Source of the DNA: CAVZLD01 sp964522605
Lineage (GTDB): Bacteria; Planctomycetota; Planctomycetia; Pirellulales; Pirellulaceae
Assembly (NCBI GenBank): GCA_964522605.1
Contig: CAZFWV010000043.1
Coordinates: 1 to 31,861, forward strand
Direction: 5' to 3'
DNA length: 31,861 bases
Shown here: piece by piece, positions 16,971-26,000 of the stretch
How positions within the stretch are numbered: position 1 is the first letter of the stretch
Layout: every line of letters starts with the position of its first letter
Translations under genes and position numbers: made by a program
The notes under the pieces: generated by a model
Database searches by the model: none
What the model was told of the DNA's origin: nothing
What the model saw: the letters and a program-made list of their open reading frames with translations, nothing else

Positions 16971-17927
16971 CTATTCCATTTCGGGCAGATCGGCAAGAAA
17001 CTGTGCCAGTGCCGCCCGCATTTCGTCCTCGGCAACCCAAAGCACGTCGTTATGGTCTGCATCCATCAGTGTCACAAAACGCTTGGCGATCCCCGTCGCG
17101 GACGTTGGAGGCAAGGCGTCAAACAGCTTTTTGCCAAGCTGCATAGGCACGATCGTATCCTCCGCTCCGTGCATTTGCAGTACAGGACAGGTCACGGATG
17201 GAGCCACGTCATTCGACGGATATCGTTCCGTCAACACCATTCGAACGGGGAGCCAGGGATAATGATAGCAGCCCACGTCGACCAAGGAAGAGAATGTTGA
17301 GCGAACGATCAGACCGGCGGGCGCCGTCTGTCGTTCACACAACTCCGCCGCCAGACGCACGGCCACTCCACCACCAAGTGATTCGCCGTACAGCAGAATT
17401 TGTTCGGGCGGTACATGCCGTTGATGCGTCGCGTAACTCCAAATCGCTTGCGCATCCGCCGCCAACTGTTCCTCGGAGGGTGATCCGGGATTATCTCCAT
17501 ATCCTCGATAATCGAACAGAAACACGTTCGCGCCCAACTCGGTCAACAGACCGAACTCGTCCACTCGATACCGCCGATTCGCCGCGTTCCCAGAGAAGAA
17601 CAGAACCAGCCACCGACCCACGAGCTGCTGGTCGCATTCTTCGCGCGTCTGCGCCGTCTGGCCCTCTGCCAGAATGTGCCAGCCGCGTACTTGAAGCGAA
17701 TCGTCTGTGGCGAGCGTAATCGTGTGGACTCGGCCAACCGGCAACCCAGCATCCGCCGGTTCAATCGAAGTGTCTCGCGTAGGCAGGTAAACCAAGGAAC
17801 GCTGAAACTGAGAAAACACGATTGTCACACCCACGTAAACGACAAGACACCATACGACCATCCGTATTGGAATGGGCATACGTCGGCAGAGGCCCCGGAA
17901 ACGAGCGACACGTCCGCGAATCTCCAT
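16971..17927 (-). CDS. membrane-anchored alpha/beta hydrolase (ABHD13/BEM46-like)
   Basis: This 318-residue alpha/beta hydrolase has one N-terminal membrane helix (about 22-40, MVVWCLVVYVGVTIVFS), placing the catalytic domain on the far side of the membrane or tethered to it. Family features are the LVLFFSGNAANR oxyanion region (107-118), FLFDYRGYGDNPGSPSE (136-152), nucleophile elbow GESLGGG (181-187, Ser183), HGAEDTIVP (Asp257) and DADHND (His292), a complete catalytic triad. The start ATG 17927 lies one base after the stop of the isoaspartate methyltransferase gene, indicating translational coupling. Substrates of this group are poorly known; esterase or thioesterase activity is plausible. 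Confidence 0.9.
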   Translation of the reverse strand: MEIRGRVARFRGLCRRMPIPIRMVVWCLVVYVGVTIVFSQFQRSLVYLPTRDTSIEPADAGLPVGRVHTITLATDDSLQVRGWHILAEGQTAQTREECDQQLVGRWLVLFFSGNAANRRYRVDEFGLLTELGANVFLFDYRGYGDNPGSPSEEQLAADAQAIWSYATHQRHVPPEQILLYGESLGGGVAVRLAAELCERQTAPAGLIVRSTFSSLVDVGCYHYPWLPVRMVLTERYPSNDVAPSVTCPVLQMHGAEDTIVPMQLGKKLFDALPPTSATGIAKRFVTLMDADHNDVLWVAEDEMRAALAQFLADLPEME

Positions 17928-17928
17928 G

Positions 17929-18750
17929 TCAATCCCGCGACGACGATCGCTCTGCTTCGCCGGTCATCGGCACGAAAGCCACCGAAGCGACCGTGCGCTG
18001 CTGCACGGTTCCGTCCGGCTGTTTTGTGACGAGGATCAGCGACTGGTAATAATTGCCGACGGGAATGACGAGACGCCCCCCGGGTGCGAGCTGATCAATC
18101 AGTGGCTGAGGAATCTGTTCGGGGGCAGCCGCGACAAGGATCGCGTCGAAGGGAGCATGATCGGGCCAGCCGCGGTAACCGTCACCGCAGCGAACCTCGA
18201 TCTGCTCGTAGCCGATCTGGCGCAACTGCTGCTCCGCCTGTCGCGCGAGTTCCGGAACGATTTCGATGCTGTAAACTTTGGCTCCCATTTCCGCCAGCAC
18301 CGCCGCCTGGTAACCGGACCCGGTTCCCACATCCAACACGGTCGCTCCCGGCTTGATCTTGGCCAACTGAGTCATCAACGCAACGATGTAGGGCTGCGAA
18401 ATCGTCTGCCCATGACCGATGGGTAGAGGCTGATCACTGTACGCCTGATGTCGTGCTGCGGGCGGCACCAACTCGTGTCGGGGCACGCGACGCATCGCCT
18501 CGATTGTCTGCGGGTCCGTGATATCACGTCCCTGCAAATGCAACCGGATCATGCGTTCCCGCGCCGCCTGAAGAACGTCATCTGGTTCCTTCGCCGACAT
18601 GACGGCATCATCTTTCTCCGCAGCTCCAGACGGCGAATCCGCTGGTTGCGACGAGTTGGAGGAAGTGGTTGTGCGCTCTGACTCGTCTCCCTGCGGAGTG
18701 GAACAACCGAACAGCAAACCCGCAAACAGGAACAAGCGCCGGGTTTTCAT
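17929..18750 (-). CDS. lipoprotein-type protein-L-isoaspartate O-methyltransferase
   Basis: This 273-residue PCMT-family enzyme methylates isoaspartyl residues with S-adenosylmethionine to start repair of aged proteins. Motifs are GHGQTISQPYIVALM (112-126, substrate region), SAM-binding VLDVGTGSGYQAA (138-150), acidic VYSIEI after the next strand and GGRLVIPVG near the end. Unusually, the N-terminus is a lipoprotein signal: MKTRRLFLFAGLLFGCS with lipobox LFGC (Cys16), then a Ser/Thr/Pro-rich linker to about residue 52. The ATG at 18750 has GGAGG 5 bases upstream, so the export signal is in the main reading. An internal ATG (Met51) could give a cytoplasmic form, but no ribosome-binding site is near it. 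The gene is coupled to the downstream hydrolase. Confidence 0.9.
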   Translation of the reverse strand: MKTRRLFLFAGLLFGCSTPQGDESERTTTSSNSSQPADSPSGAAEKDDAVMSAKEPDDVLQAARERMIRLHLQGRDITDPQTIEAMRRVPRHELVPPAARHQAYSDQPLPIGHGQTISQPYIVALMTQLAKIKPGATVLDVGTGSGYQAAVLAEMGAKVYSIEIVPELARQAEQQLRQIGYEQIEVRCGDGYRGWPDHAPFDAILVAAAPEQIPQPLIDQLAPGGRLVIPVGNYYQSLILVTKQPDGTVQQRTVASVAFVPMTGEAERSSSRD

Positions 18751-18818
18751 TGCCGCCTCCGGCTTGGCTCATCACGCCTCAGGAACGAATTGCGAGATCC
18801 GTGTGCGCGCGCAACAGA

Positions 18819-19727
18819 TCAAATCCCGAAGGCACGGTCCATATTCTGCGAAACCTCGCGTAAACGGTCAGGGCCCCCGCCCCCCACTTCGGCCGCGGCC
18901 CACCCAACGTACTCGATATCGAGCAGTGCCTGTCGGACTTCGGCCCATGGAATATCGCCCTCACCGATCTTCGTGAAGCCACCACTCGCACGTGAAAAAC
19001 CCTTCAGATCGAGTTTTACGATTCGCTTACCGAGCGTCCGAATCCAATCCGCGGGGTTTCCGTACTTCCAATGGTTGCCGATGTCAAACTGCATCCCCAC
19101 CCAAGGTGAATTCAGCTCATCGACGTATTTCACAAACTCATCGGCGGTCTGATCCGCTCCCCCTTCGTGATTGTACAAGAAGTGGTTCCACACGTTTTCG
19201 ATCGCGATATATACACCCAACTCGGCCGCCAAAGGAATCGCGCGCGAGATATTTTCAATCGATCGAGGCCAGATCTCTTCCACAGGACCATCATTCCCAT
19301 GTCCCACGACCAACAACACCGTGTGTCCACCAACCGCGTGCGTGTCGCGCAGCGCTTTCTTTAGATCCTCGAGCGCCTTGGCGCGGACACTTGCCTCCGG
19401 ACTCGTATGGCGATCGTTCCAGTGCGTAGAACAAACGGTTCCATCGACGGGAAGACCACTCTCGGCGATCGCCTGTTGGGTTTGCTCCACATTCATCCCC
19501 GGCGAATCCATCTCGACTCCCAGAAATCCTGCTTCCTTGGCGGCCTTGAACTTATCGGCCTGCGAGCCGGGAACTTGGATCATTCCAAACTTGAGCGTCT
19601 TGTAGATGCGTCCTTTTAAGGTTGGCGAAGTGGATTCCGCTCCCAACAAATGCCATGGACGGGTGGCTGCCAGAGCAACCGTTCCCTGCAAGAAACGCCG
19701 CCGCGTGAATTGATCATAAGGAAGCAT
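18819..19727 (-). CDS. Tat-exported sugar phosphate isomerase/epimerase-like TIM barrel
   Basis: This 302-residue AP-endonuclease-2/xylose-isomerase-like TIM barrel has a twin-arginine signal (TRRRFLQG, 8-15, then a short hydrophobic stretch to about 30). The barrel shows AGFLGVEMDSPG, GGHTVLLVVGHG, AELGVYIAIENVWN with the Glu-containing metal-site strand, VGMQFDIGNHWKYGNP and IVKLDLKGF, the usual order of metal-ligand strands in this superfamily. Members isomerise or epimerise sugars and inositols; the actual substrate is unknown. ATG 19727 has GGAG 7 bases upstream; an in-frame TTG at 19739 overlaps that site and is less likely. It is the first gene of the set that continues with the PCMT-like gene 68 bp downstream. 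Confidence 0.88.
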   Translation of the reverse strand: MLPYDQFTRRRFLQGTVALAATRPWHLLGAESTSPTLKGRIYKTLKFGMIQVPGSQADKFKAAKEAGFLGVEMDSPGMNVEQTQQAIAESGLPVDGTVCSTHWNDRHTSPEASVRAKALEDLKKALRDTHAVGGHTVLLVVGHGNDGPVEEIWPRSIENISRAIPLAAELGVYIAIENVWNHFLYNHEGGADQTADEFVKYVDELNSPWVGMQFDIGNHWKYGNPADWIRTLGKRIVKLDLKGFSRASGGFTKIGEGDIPWAEVRQALLDIEYVGWAAAEVGGGGPDRLREVSQNMDRAFGI

Positions 19728-20153
19728 CGTGGACTCCAAATAAAGTCAGGGTGGCAACTCGAACCACTACCGTTAGCGTATCGATGGCCTACCGCCCGTG
19801 CAACTCCCGGCCGTGGTCGGCCCGCGTCACACCGGCGAACCCAGATTGCCATTCTGCACGCGGTCCAGTTACCCGCACCCGACGAAGCTTGACAGCCTCT
19901 TCCGACCCTGTCATTCTGCATCCTTCAGCGGTTTTTCTCCGAAAACAAGGCAATTCCCGCAGCACCATCCGATTCTCGACCCATGGCCAAGCTGAATCTC
20001 CAACGGCCGATCAACGACGATCCTGCTTTCTGTCTCTTCGGTCCTCTACGCCTCCGCGATCTTTGCGTTATTTCCTTTTCAACGCAGAGGGCGCAGAGCC
20101 GCGGAGGACCGCAGAGGAAACGAAGGCGACAATCGTCTTCGACGCGGAGGCGA
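19728..20153. other. divergent intergenic region
   Basis: These 426 bases lie between the minus-strand isomerase and the plus-strand monohaem gene. The left 300 bases show no gene or palindrome that I can support and must hold the divergent promoters; the right part is a CTCTGCG-type inverted repeat. Confidence 0.6.
20042..20118. repeat. CTCTGCG/CGCAGAG inverted repeat, copy 2
   Basis: The left arm (20042-20069) and right arm (20081-20118) are imperfect reverse complements built of CCTCTRCG and CGCAGAGG units, the same family as 10442-10516. The structure ends 36 bp before the likely TTG start of the monohaem protein gene, so it sits in its leader. Confidence 0.82.
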
Positions 20154-21464
20154 TTGGTTTCCTGGCTTGCCTTGGCGTGGCTCTTTAGCGGCAGTCTGGC
20201 TCTCGGCCAAGTCTCGTTCGAGGAGCCGCCGATCGATTATTTGAAGGCAGCACCCCAGGATGCGGTCACAAAGCTGCAGACTCGGCTGGACGCGGGAGAG
20301 GTTCAGCTGGAATTTGATCCGCGGCGCGGCTATCTGGAATCCGTCCTCGAAAACTTGCAGGTACCGATTTCATCGCAAGCACTCGTGTTTTCACGCACGA
20401 GTTTTCAGTTGCAGCGGATTTCGCCGCGCACTCCGAGAGCGATTTACTTTAATGATGATGTCTACGTCGGTTGGGTCCAGCGTGGTGATGTGATGGAGGT
20501 TTCCGCCGCGGACCCCGCTTTGGGCGCCAATTTCTACACGCTCAATCAGTCGCCGTCGGCACATCCAAAATTTGAACGACAGACCTACGATTGTCTGCAG
20601 TGCCACGGCTCAACGCTAACGCAACATATCCCCGGCCACGTCGTGCGATCCGTCTTTGCCGGATCCGATGGCCATCCGATTCTCAAAGCCGGGACGTTTC
20701 TGACCGACCATGCGAGTCCCCTGCGGGAGCGGTGGGGCGGTTGGTACGTCACGGGGGTGCATGGAACGCAGCGCCACTTAGGCAACCAGTGGGTGCGCGA
20801 GTCGGAAGCGCCGGATGGAGTCAATCTTGACGTCGGGGCAAATGTGACGGAATTGGACGATCTGTTTCCGACAAAACCCTACCTGACACCACACAGCGAT
20901 CTTGTAGCGTTGATGGTTCTGGAACATCAAGTGGGCATGCATAATCGGCTGACTCGCGCGAGTTTCCTCACGCGACTGGCGCTGCGAGATCAGCAAGTGA
21001 TGAACGAAATGCTCAATCAGCCTGCCGACTATCGATCGGAATCCACAATCCGCCGCATTCGGTCAGCCGGTGAACCGGTTGTCCAGTACATGCTCTTTGC
21101 AGGCGAGGCTGCGCTAACCGAGCCGGTCTCGGGCACTTCGGGTTTCGCCGACGAGTTTGCCCGTCGCGGCCCGCACGATGAGCAAGGCCGTTCGTTGCGG
21201 GAACTGGATCTGAAATCGCGACTCTTCCGATATCCGTGCAGCTACCTGATCTATTCCGATTCGTTCGATTCATTGCCCGAACCCGTTCGGGAATACATTC
21301 TGCAACGACTGTGGCAGGTACTCAGCGGCCAGGATACAAGTAAAGACTTTGCGCATCTGTCAACCGAGGATCGCCAGGCGATTCGCGAGATCCTGCGCGA
21401 CACGAAGCCAACTTTGCCAGAGCAGTGGCGGGAGCCGCGGAAGAGCGCGGAGGAGCGCGGATAG
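20154..21464 (+). CDS. secreted monohaem c-type (CxxCH) protein of unknown function
   Basis: Counting from TTG 20154 the protein is 436 residues. It starts with a compact signal peptide (LVSWLALAWLFSGSLALGQ), giving a periplasmic or paryphoplasmic protein. One haem-binding motif CLQCH (147-151) is present. Other notable segments are YFNDDVYVGWVQ, AGTFLTDHASPLRERWGGWYVTG, LTPHSDLVALMVLEHQ and YPCSYLIYSDSFDSLPEPV; I recall near-identical uncharacterised planctomycete proteins but know no function. An upstream ATG at 19983 is in frame, but its extra 57 residues are translation of a palindromic repeat. The TTG has GGAGG only 3 bases before it, so the start is uncertain. The last residues (REPRKSAEERG) come from another repeat, so the native C-terminus is probably altered. 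Confidence 0.82.
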   Translation: MVSWLALAWLFSGSLALGQVSFEEPPIDYLKAAPQDAVTKLQTRLDAGEVQLEFDPRRGYLESVLENLQVPISSQALVFSRTSFQLQRISPRTPRAIYFNDDVYVGWVQRGDVMEVSAADPALGANFYTLNQSPSAHPKFERQTYDCLQCHGSTLTQHIPGHVVRSVFAGSDGHPILKAGTFLTDHASPLRERWGGWYVTGVHGTQRHLGNQWVRESEAPDGVNLDVGANVTELDDLFPTKPYLTPHSDLVALMVLEHQVGMHNRLTRASFLTRLALRDQQVMNEMLNQPADYRSESTIRRIRSAGEPVVQYMLFAGEAALTEPVSGTSGFADEFARRGPHDEQGRSLRELDLKSRLFRYPCSYLIYSDSFDSLPEPVREYILQRLWQVLSGQDTSKDFAHLSTEDRQAIREILRDTKPTLPEQWREPRKSAEERG

Positions 21465-21545
21465 ATCAGTCGACGAATTCGCCGCCATGACGTTTCGTCC
21501 GAAATGCGACAGGACCTCGGCACGCCTCCGCGTTTTTCCGCGGCC
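21434..21545. repeat. inverted repeat overlapping the 3' end of the monohaem protein gene
   Basis: The left arm GCCGCGGAAGAGCGCGGAGG (from 21434) is inside the coding sequence. The right arm CGCCTCCGCGTTTTTCCGCG (from 21523) is about 60 bp after the stop and is its near reverse complement. The stop codon lies between the arms. Confidence 0.75.
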
Positions 21546-21614
21546 ATTTTCATGCACTTTCCAAGTTCAATCCACAAAGTCCGGTGATCACAACGCGCGA
21601 AAAGGAACCGCAAA

Positions 21615-21962
21615 ATGCAGGACACCGTGATCCTCGTAACCAAACCGAGCCTCGGCACGACGAGTCCTTCCGATACCGAATTTGGTACCGAAATGCTGGA
21701 CAAGTTCTTTCACACACTCGAAAGGCCAGGCAATCGACCAAAAGCCATCTGTTTTTACACCGAAGGTGTGAAAGCCGTCGCGAAAGATTCTCCGTTTGAG
21801 GTCGGACTGAAGCTGCTAGCCGGACTGGGAGTCCGACTGGTCGTCTGCGAAAGCTGTGTGAAGAAGTATGGTCTGGAGCAACACCTGGCCGCGGGGGAAG
21901 TGGGTGGCATGCTGGAGATTGTCCGCACGATGTCGGAAGCATCGAAAGTCATCACGGTGTAG
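21615..21962 (+). CDS. DsrE-family protein, YedF C-terminal-like
   Basis: This 115-residue cytoplasmic DsrE/DsrF-fold protein has segments matching the C-terminal domain of YedF (selenium/sulfur metabolism group): FGTEMLDKFFHTL (23-35), AICFYTEGVKAV (44-55), LAGLGVRLVVCESCVKKYGL (68-87) and GEVGGMLEIVRTM (94-106). The two cysteines (Cys78, Cys81) replace the usual CGTC pattern as CESC and may carry persulfide or act in redox chemistry. The N-terminal TusA/SirA-like domain of full YedF is missing, so this is a stand-alone DsrE domain. ATG 21615 has AAGGA about 9 bases upstream. It is followed after 18 bases by the GNAT gene, probably in one transcript. Confidence 0.88.
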   Translation: MQDTVILVTKPSLGTTSPSDTEFGTEMLDKFFHTLERPGNRPKAICFYTEGVKAVAKDSPFEVGLKLLAGLGVRLVVCESCVKKYGLEQHLAAGEVGGMLEIVRTMSEASKVITV

Positions 21963-21980
21963 AACATCTGAGTCCGTCGA

Positions 21981-22523
21981 ATGAAGACGATTCCGACAAA
22001 AACGACCTATCTGGAAATGCTGACTCCGCCGATCGAGTTTCCAGCCGACGACGCAGACGGAACACGACAGATCCGTCATCTGCCCGCGCCATCCATCCGC
22101 GACTATCGTGCCCTCTACAATGCCGTCGGCGCGGCGTATCAGTGGATCGACCGCAACCTGATGTCCGACGCGGAACTGACGGCGATTCTGCAGGATGAGC
22201 GTGTGGAAGTCTATCAACTGGAAGTCAACGGTCAACCCGCCGGCTTCGCCGAGCTCGACCGACGAATCACCCAGGAAGTCGAACTCGCCTACTTCGGCCT
22301 GTTTACCACGTTTATCGGACAGGGCCACGGCAAATGGTTTCTGGCCCGAATGATCGAACGGGCATGGACGAAGACCACGCGCCGAGTCTGGGTCCACACG
22401 TGCGATCTCGATCACGCTGCGGCGCTGCCGACCTACTGCAAGGCGGGATTTCAAATCTATGACGAAAAGACCATCCAGCAGGTGGTTATGGAATCGCGGC
22501 AGGATTCGGTAAGGCGGGCCTGA
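21981..22523 (+). CDS. GNAT-family N-acetyltransferase
   Basis: This 180-residue acetyl-CoA-dependent acyltransferase shows motif A: a strand (ELAYFGLFTTF) followed by GQGHGKWFL (113-121), the Q-x-x-G-x-G acetyl-CoA pyrophosphate loop. Motif B follows with VWVHTCDLDHAAALPTYCKAGFQIYDE, typical of the GNAT C-terminus. The N-terminal 40 residues are not conserved. The substrate, which could be a small molecule or a protein N-terminus, is not predictable. The ribosome-binding site is weak, and the 18-base spacing from the DsrE gene suggests translation from the same message. Confidence 0.9.
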   Translation: MKTIPTKTTYLEMLTPPIEFPADDADGTRQIRHLPAPSIRDYRALYNAVGAAYQWIDRNLMSDAELTAILQDERVEVYQLEVNGQPAGFAELDRRITQEVELAYFGLFTTFIGQGHGKWFLARMIERAWTKTTRRVWVHTCDLDHAAALPTYCKAGFQIYDEKTIQQVVMESRQDSVRRA

Positions 22524-23091
22524 GTTTCCCAGGTCTGCTTGTCGCGTCCAGCCCGATTTTCATTTCACGGCTAGCCGCAGGCGACTGATGACTGTCTCGT
22601 ATCCACCGACGCCTCCGGCTTGCCGTTAAACGAGTCGTCTGAACCCGGCTGCATCGATTTGTTTACGAACGTCCAATGGTTGACAAATGAAACGCCGTGT
22701 CTGACAATCATCTGGAACTGACTCTTTGATCCTCGCTTCAGGATCGAAATCGTGATGGACACAGAACGTCGGCCTCGGCTGCGTCAACGAGCCGCTTGAC
22801 ATGCGGATCGGTAGACGTAGCCGTGGTCGGCGTTTTCTATTTTCCAGCCAGCCGCGTGTGCGCCCGCAGGCGATAGGCTTGCTCTGAACTCTGCTGTGTC
22901 ACGTACACGTCACTGGTGAATCCAGTACTTTGCAGGCCTCCGAAGTTGAAGCCTGGTCCGGCATCACCTGCGTTACTCTGTGCATTCTCGGCTCTTTGCA
23001 TAGTCCGCCTATTTCTTCCGGTTGGCACACCTCACCACATCGGTCGCTGGGGATCGTCGTTGGCGATGGTGGAAGATCAAAGGATGACACG
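22524..23091. other. intergenic leader of the giant protein gene
   Basis: These 568 bases have no supportable gene. The region contains an inverted repeat (22567-22626) and the leader of the giant gene. Open frames here on either strand are short and lack ribosome-binding sites and family features. Confidence 0.6.
22567..22626. repeat. inverted repeat ACGGCTAGCCGCAGGCG / CGCCTCCGGCTTGCCGT
   Basis: Arms of 17 bp (22567-22583 and 22610-22626) match at 15 of 17 positions around a 26-nt loop. It lies 43 bp after the GNAT stop and has no T-run. The bases immediately after it (GTTAAACGAGTCGTC) resemble part of the 37-bp array unit at 3939-4155. Confidence 0.75.
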
Positions 23092-26000
23092 ATGAACGGT
23101 CTCACAAGCGTGACCAGAAGATGTTGTCACAAAGCAACGCGTCGGCATCCGACGTTTGGAAGAATCATTGGAGGTCTCATCTTGCACGAGCGGCCACTGA
23201 CGATGGAGTGGCTGGAAGGAAGACTCATGCTCGCTGCCGATTGGCCCGGACCGGAGATCACAGTGCAGCAGGAGGTCCAGGAGTTGCTGATTGAGCCGGG
23301 GGACACTTTATCCGGTAATCGCAAACTGCTCGGCAACGTGATCAACCGGGGAATGTTGAGCCCTGGCAACTCGCCCGGAATCATCGAGATCGCAGGTGAT
23401 TTGACGATCGACACATCCGACGAGAGCACGATCAATGACGATTATGCGCCGGCGGGTACGGATACCGTCGGGACAATTGAAATCGAGATTGGCGGATTGA
23501 ATCCTGGCCCGGGCGTCCTCGAGGACGACGGTTACGACCAGATTCGAGTGGACGGAAACGTCACTTTGGGAGGCCATCTGCAGATTAATTTGATCAATGA
23601 CTTCGTTCCCCAGGTGGGCGACACGTTCGACATCATTACGTTCGGCGGAAGTCACAGTGGCTTGTTTGAGAGTGCCGCCGGAGACACGTTCGGTCTTGCC
23701 GGTCTGCCGCTCTATTTCGGAATCCAGGTCGTCCCGCGCGAAGATGGCGGCGGCGCGGTACAACTCGAAGTGAAGGAGCTCGAATCCCCAACCGGCCGGC
23801 CGACGATTGACGAGGTGGAAGAGTTCCTGAGTTCCCCGCTGGCTCCTTCGACGTTCCACTTCCGCGGTGATTTGTCCGTGCCCGGTTTCGTCGACCTTTC
23901 GGGAAGTTTTTCCGTCACGAAAGAGGCCGATGGCAGTCAGGTGACGATTGGTGCCCAGGTCGAAGCGTTCCTGGGAACGGGCCGCGAGACAGCGGATCCG
24001 GCGGATGACGTGGGCCTGGAATTGCGCGATGCCAACCTGGGTGCGGTCGTACTCACACCTAGCGAGGGCCCACGGACCTATGCCTTGTCCGCATCCGGTG
24101 ATGTCGCCTTCGTCGGCCTGGATGGGCTGGATATCGATGGCTCCGTCGCGATCCAGATCAACAACACGGGACAGACCATTTCGCAGACCGTCCCAGTGCC
24201 ATCCGGCGACGACGTTTCTCTAGAATTCGCCAGGCCCGACAACGTGAAGACTTTTCAGGGGAGTGTCGCGTTGGAAGCGGCGGACGCGTTTGTCTTGAGC
24301 GGTCAGCTGAACGCAACCAAGACGCGCAGCGGATCCGTGTTATTCGACGTCGAGAACATGGATCTGGGGATTCAGTTGCACGGCGAATCAGTCTTTGGCC
24401 TCGGCGGCGGCGTGCGATTCACCGTCGGTGGCAACGACGGGTTCCGTCTGTTGGATATGGGGCTGGACAGTGTCACCGTCTATGGCGTGACGCTCGATGC
24501 CGAGTCGGGGATCTTGCCGGACTTTCAAGACTCGGGCAACGGTGATCCAGGAGAGCCCGTGAACGAGTTCGCGGTGGAACTGACCAGTCTGCCCGGTCTG
24601 AGTGTCGATGCCAACGTGCTGAATCGCCGCCGTTACGTCGATGTGACCTACTTTGCCCCCGCGGGAATGCGTGTCGATCACTCCTCCATTCTGGATCCCG
24701 ATCCCGAGTTTGCACTCACCGGTGAAGGCGTCGTTGACGCTGAAGTGGGTGCTGTGGTGCATCTTGAGGAGGATACGTTTCGCTATTTCTTGCACGACGG
24801 TGACGAGGAGAACGAAAACAGCCTATTTGAGCCGGGCACGGTCGAGGTTCACTTCCTCGAGCAAAGCTGGCAGGCGGAATCAGGCGAACAGGCCGACGCG
24901 CAGAACTTCGAGGTCTCCGTCCGCGCGGGAACGGCCGCCGGCACCAAACCGATGGTGGCTGGACCGCTGTCCATCACGGGACCGCGGATTGGAATTGAGG
25001 ATTTCCACTTCAAGGTGGGAAGCGATCCGAATCTGACAATCACGATCGGAATCGGAGCCGACAGTGCGTCGCTGGACTTTGGCGAAACGCAAGAGTCGTC
25101 TGGTGTTGCGGTCGCGCTGCTCGATTTGCTCGGCACGTTCGAACTCGGAATCCACGTGACGTCGGGCGGCCTGGAAATTCGCAACGGGGCCTTTGGATTC
25201 GAAGTCGGTCAGTTGCAGGCGGTCGTTCCCGATGTTGTCACCGTCACGGCATCGGGTGTTGAAGTACACTACGATCCGAAGCGCGACGCGGGTTACGAAG
25301 AGCGCGAGATCATTCGCGTCGAATCCGCCTCGATTGAGATCCCACAAGTCGACGTCACGGGAAGTATTGGACCCTATACCCGCCTGGATGGGACCGAGAT
25401 CCCGGGTTTGAGCGTACGGAACAACGGNNNNNNNNNNNNNNNNNNNNNNNNNNNNNNNNNNNNNNNNNNNNNNNNNNNNNNNNNNNNNNNNNNNNNNNNN
25501 NNNNNNNNNNNNNNNNNNNNNNNNNNNACCGGTTCCGACATTCTGATCGATACCAGCGCGGCAGCAGACGAGGAAGTCGCGTCATTTGCATCCCTGGGAG
25601 CCAAATTGAATGCCGGGCCGCTGCGACTGTCCGGCGAGATGCGAAACTTCGCTTTTCTGGGCAACGGTGACTTCGAGACCAAGGACGGCTTCGGCGTGTT
25701 CTTCAATCGCGACACGGCCGATTCGAAAGCCTTCAAGTGGCCCTCCTGGTTGCCGATCCGCATCACCTCGGTGGGCGCCCATTGGGAAAACATCAACGCC
25801 GATCCCTTGGACTTTCAGGTGACCGTGTCTGCCGCGCTGACCGGCTTGCACAACCTGCCGCTGAATGTGAGCGGCGCCGTCGATGGACTGGTGATCGACG
25901 TGGGGCTGCTGCTCGAGGGCAAGTTCCCGATTGTGGCGATGGAGTCGCTGGCGGTTGGCGTCGAGGGCAAGCTGTTCGGCGGCGACGTGAAAGGGTCACT

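Noticed and set aside
22930..23091. Earlier in-frame start for the giant protein at 22930
   Set aside because: The extra 54 residues precede a well-placed AAGGA and ATG at 23092, and the signature N-terminus sits normally close to 23092.
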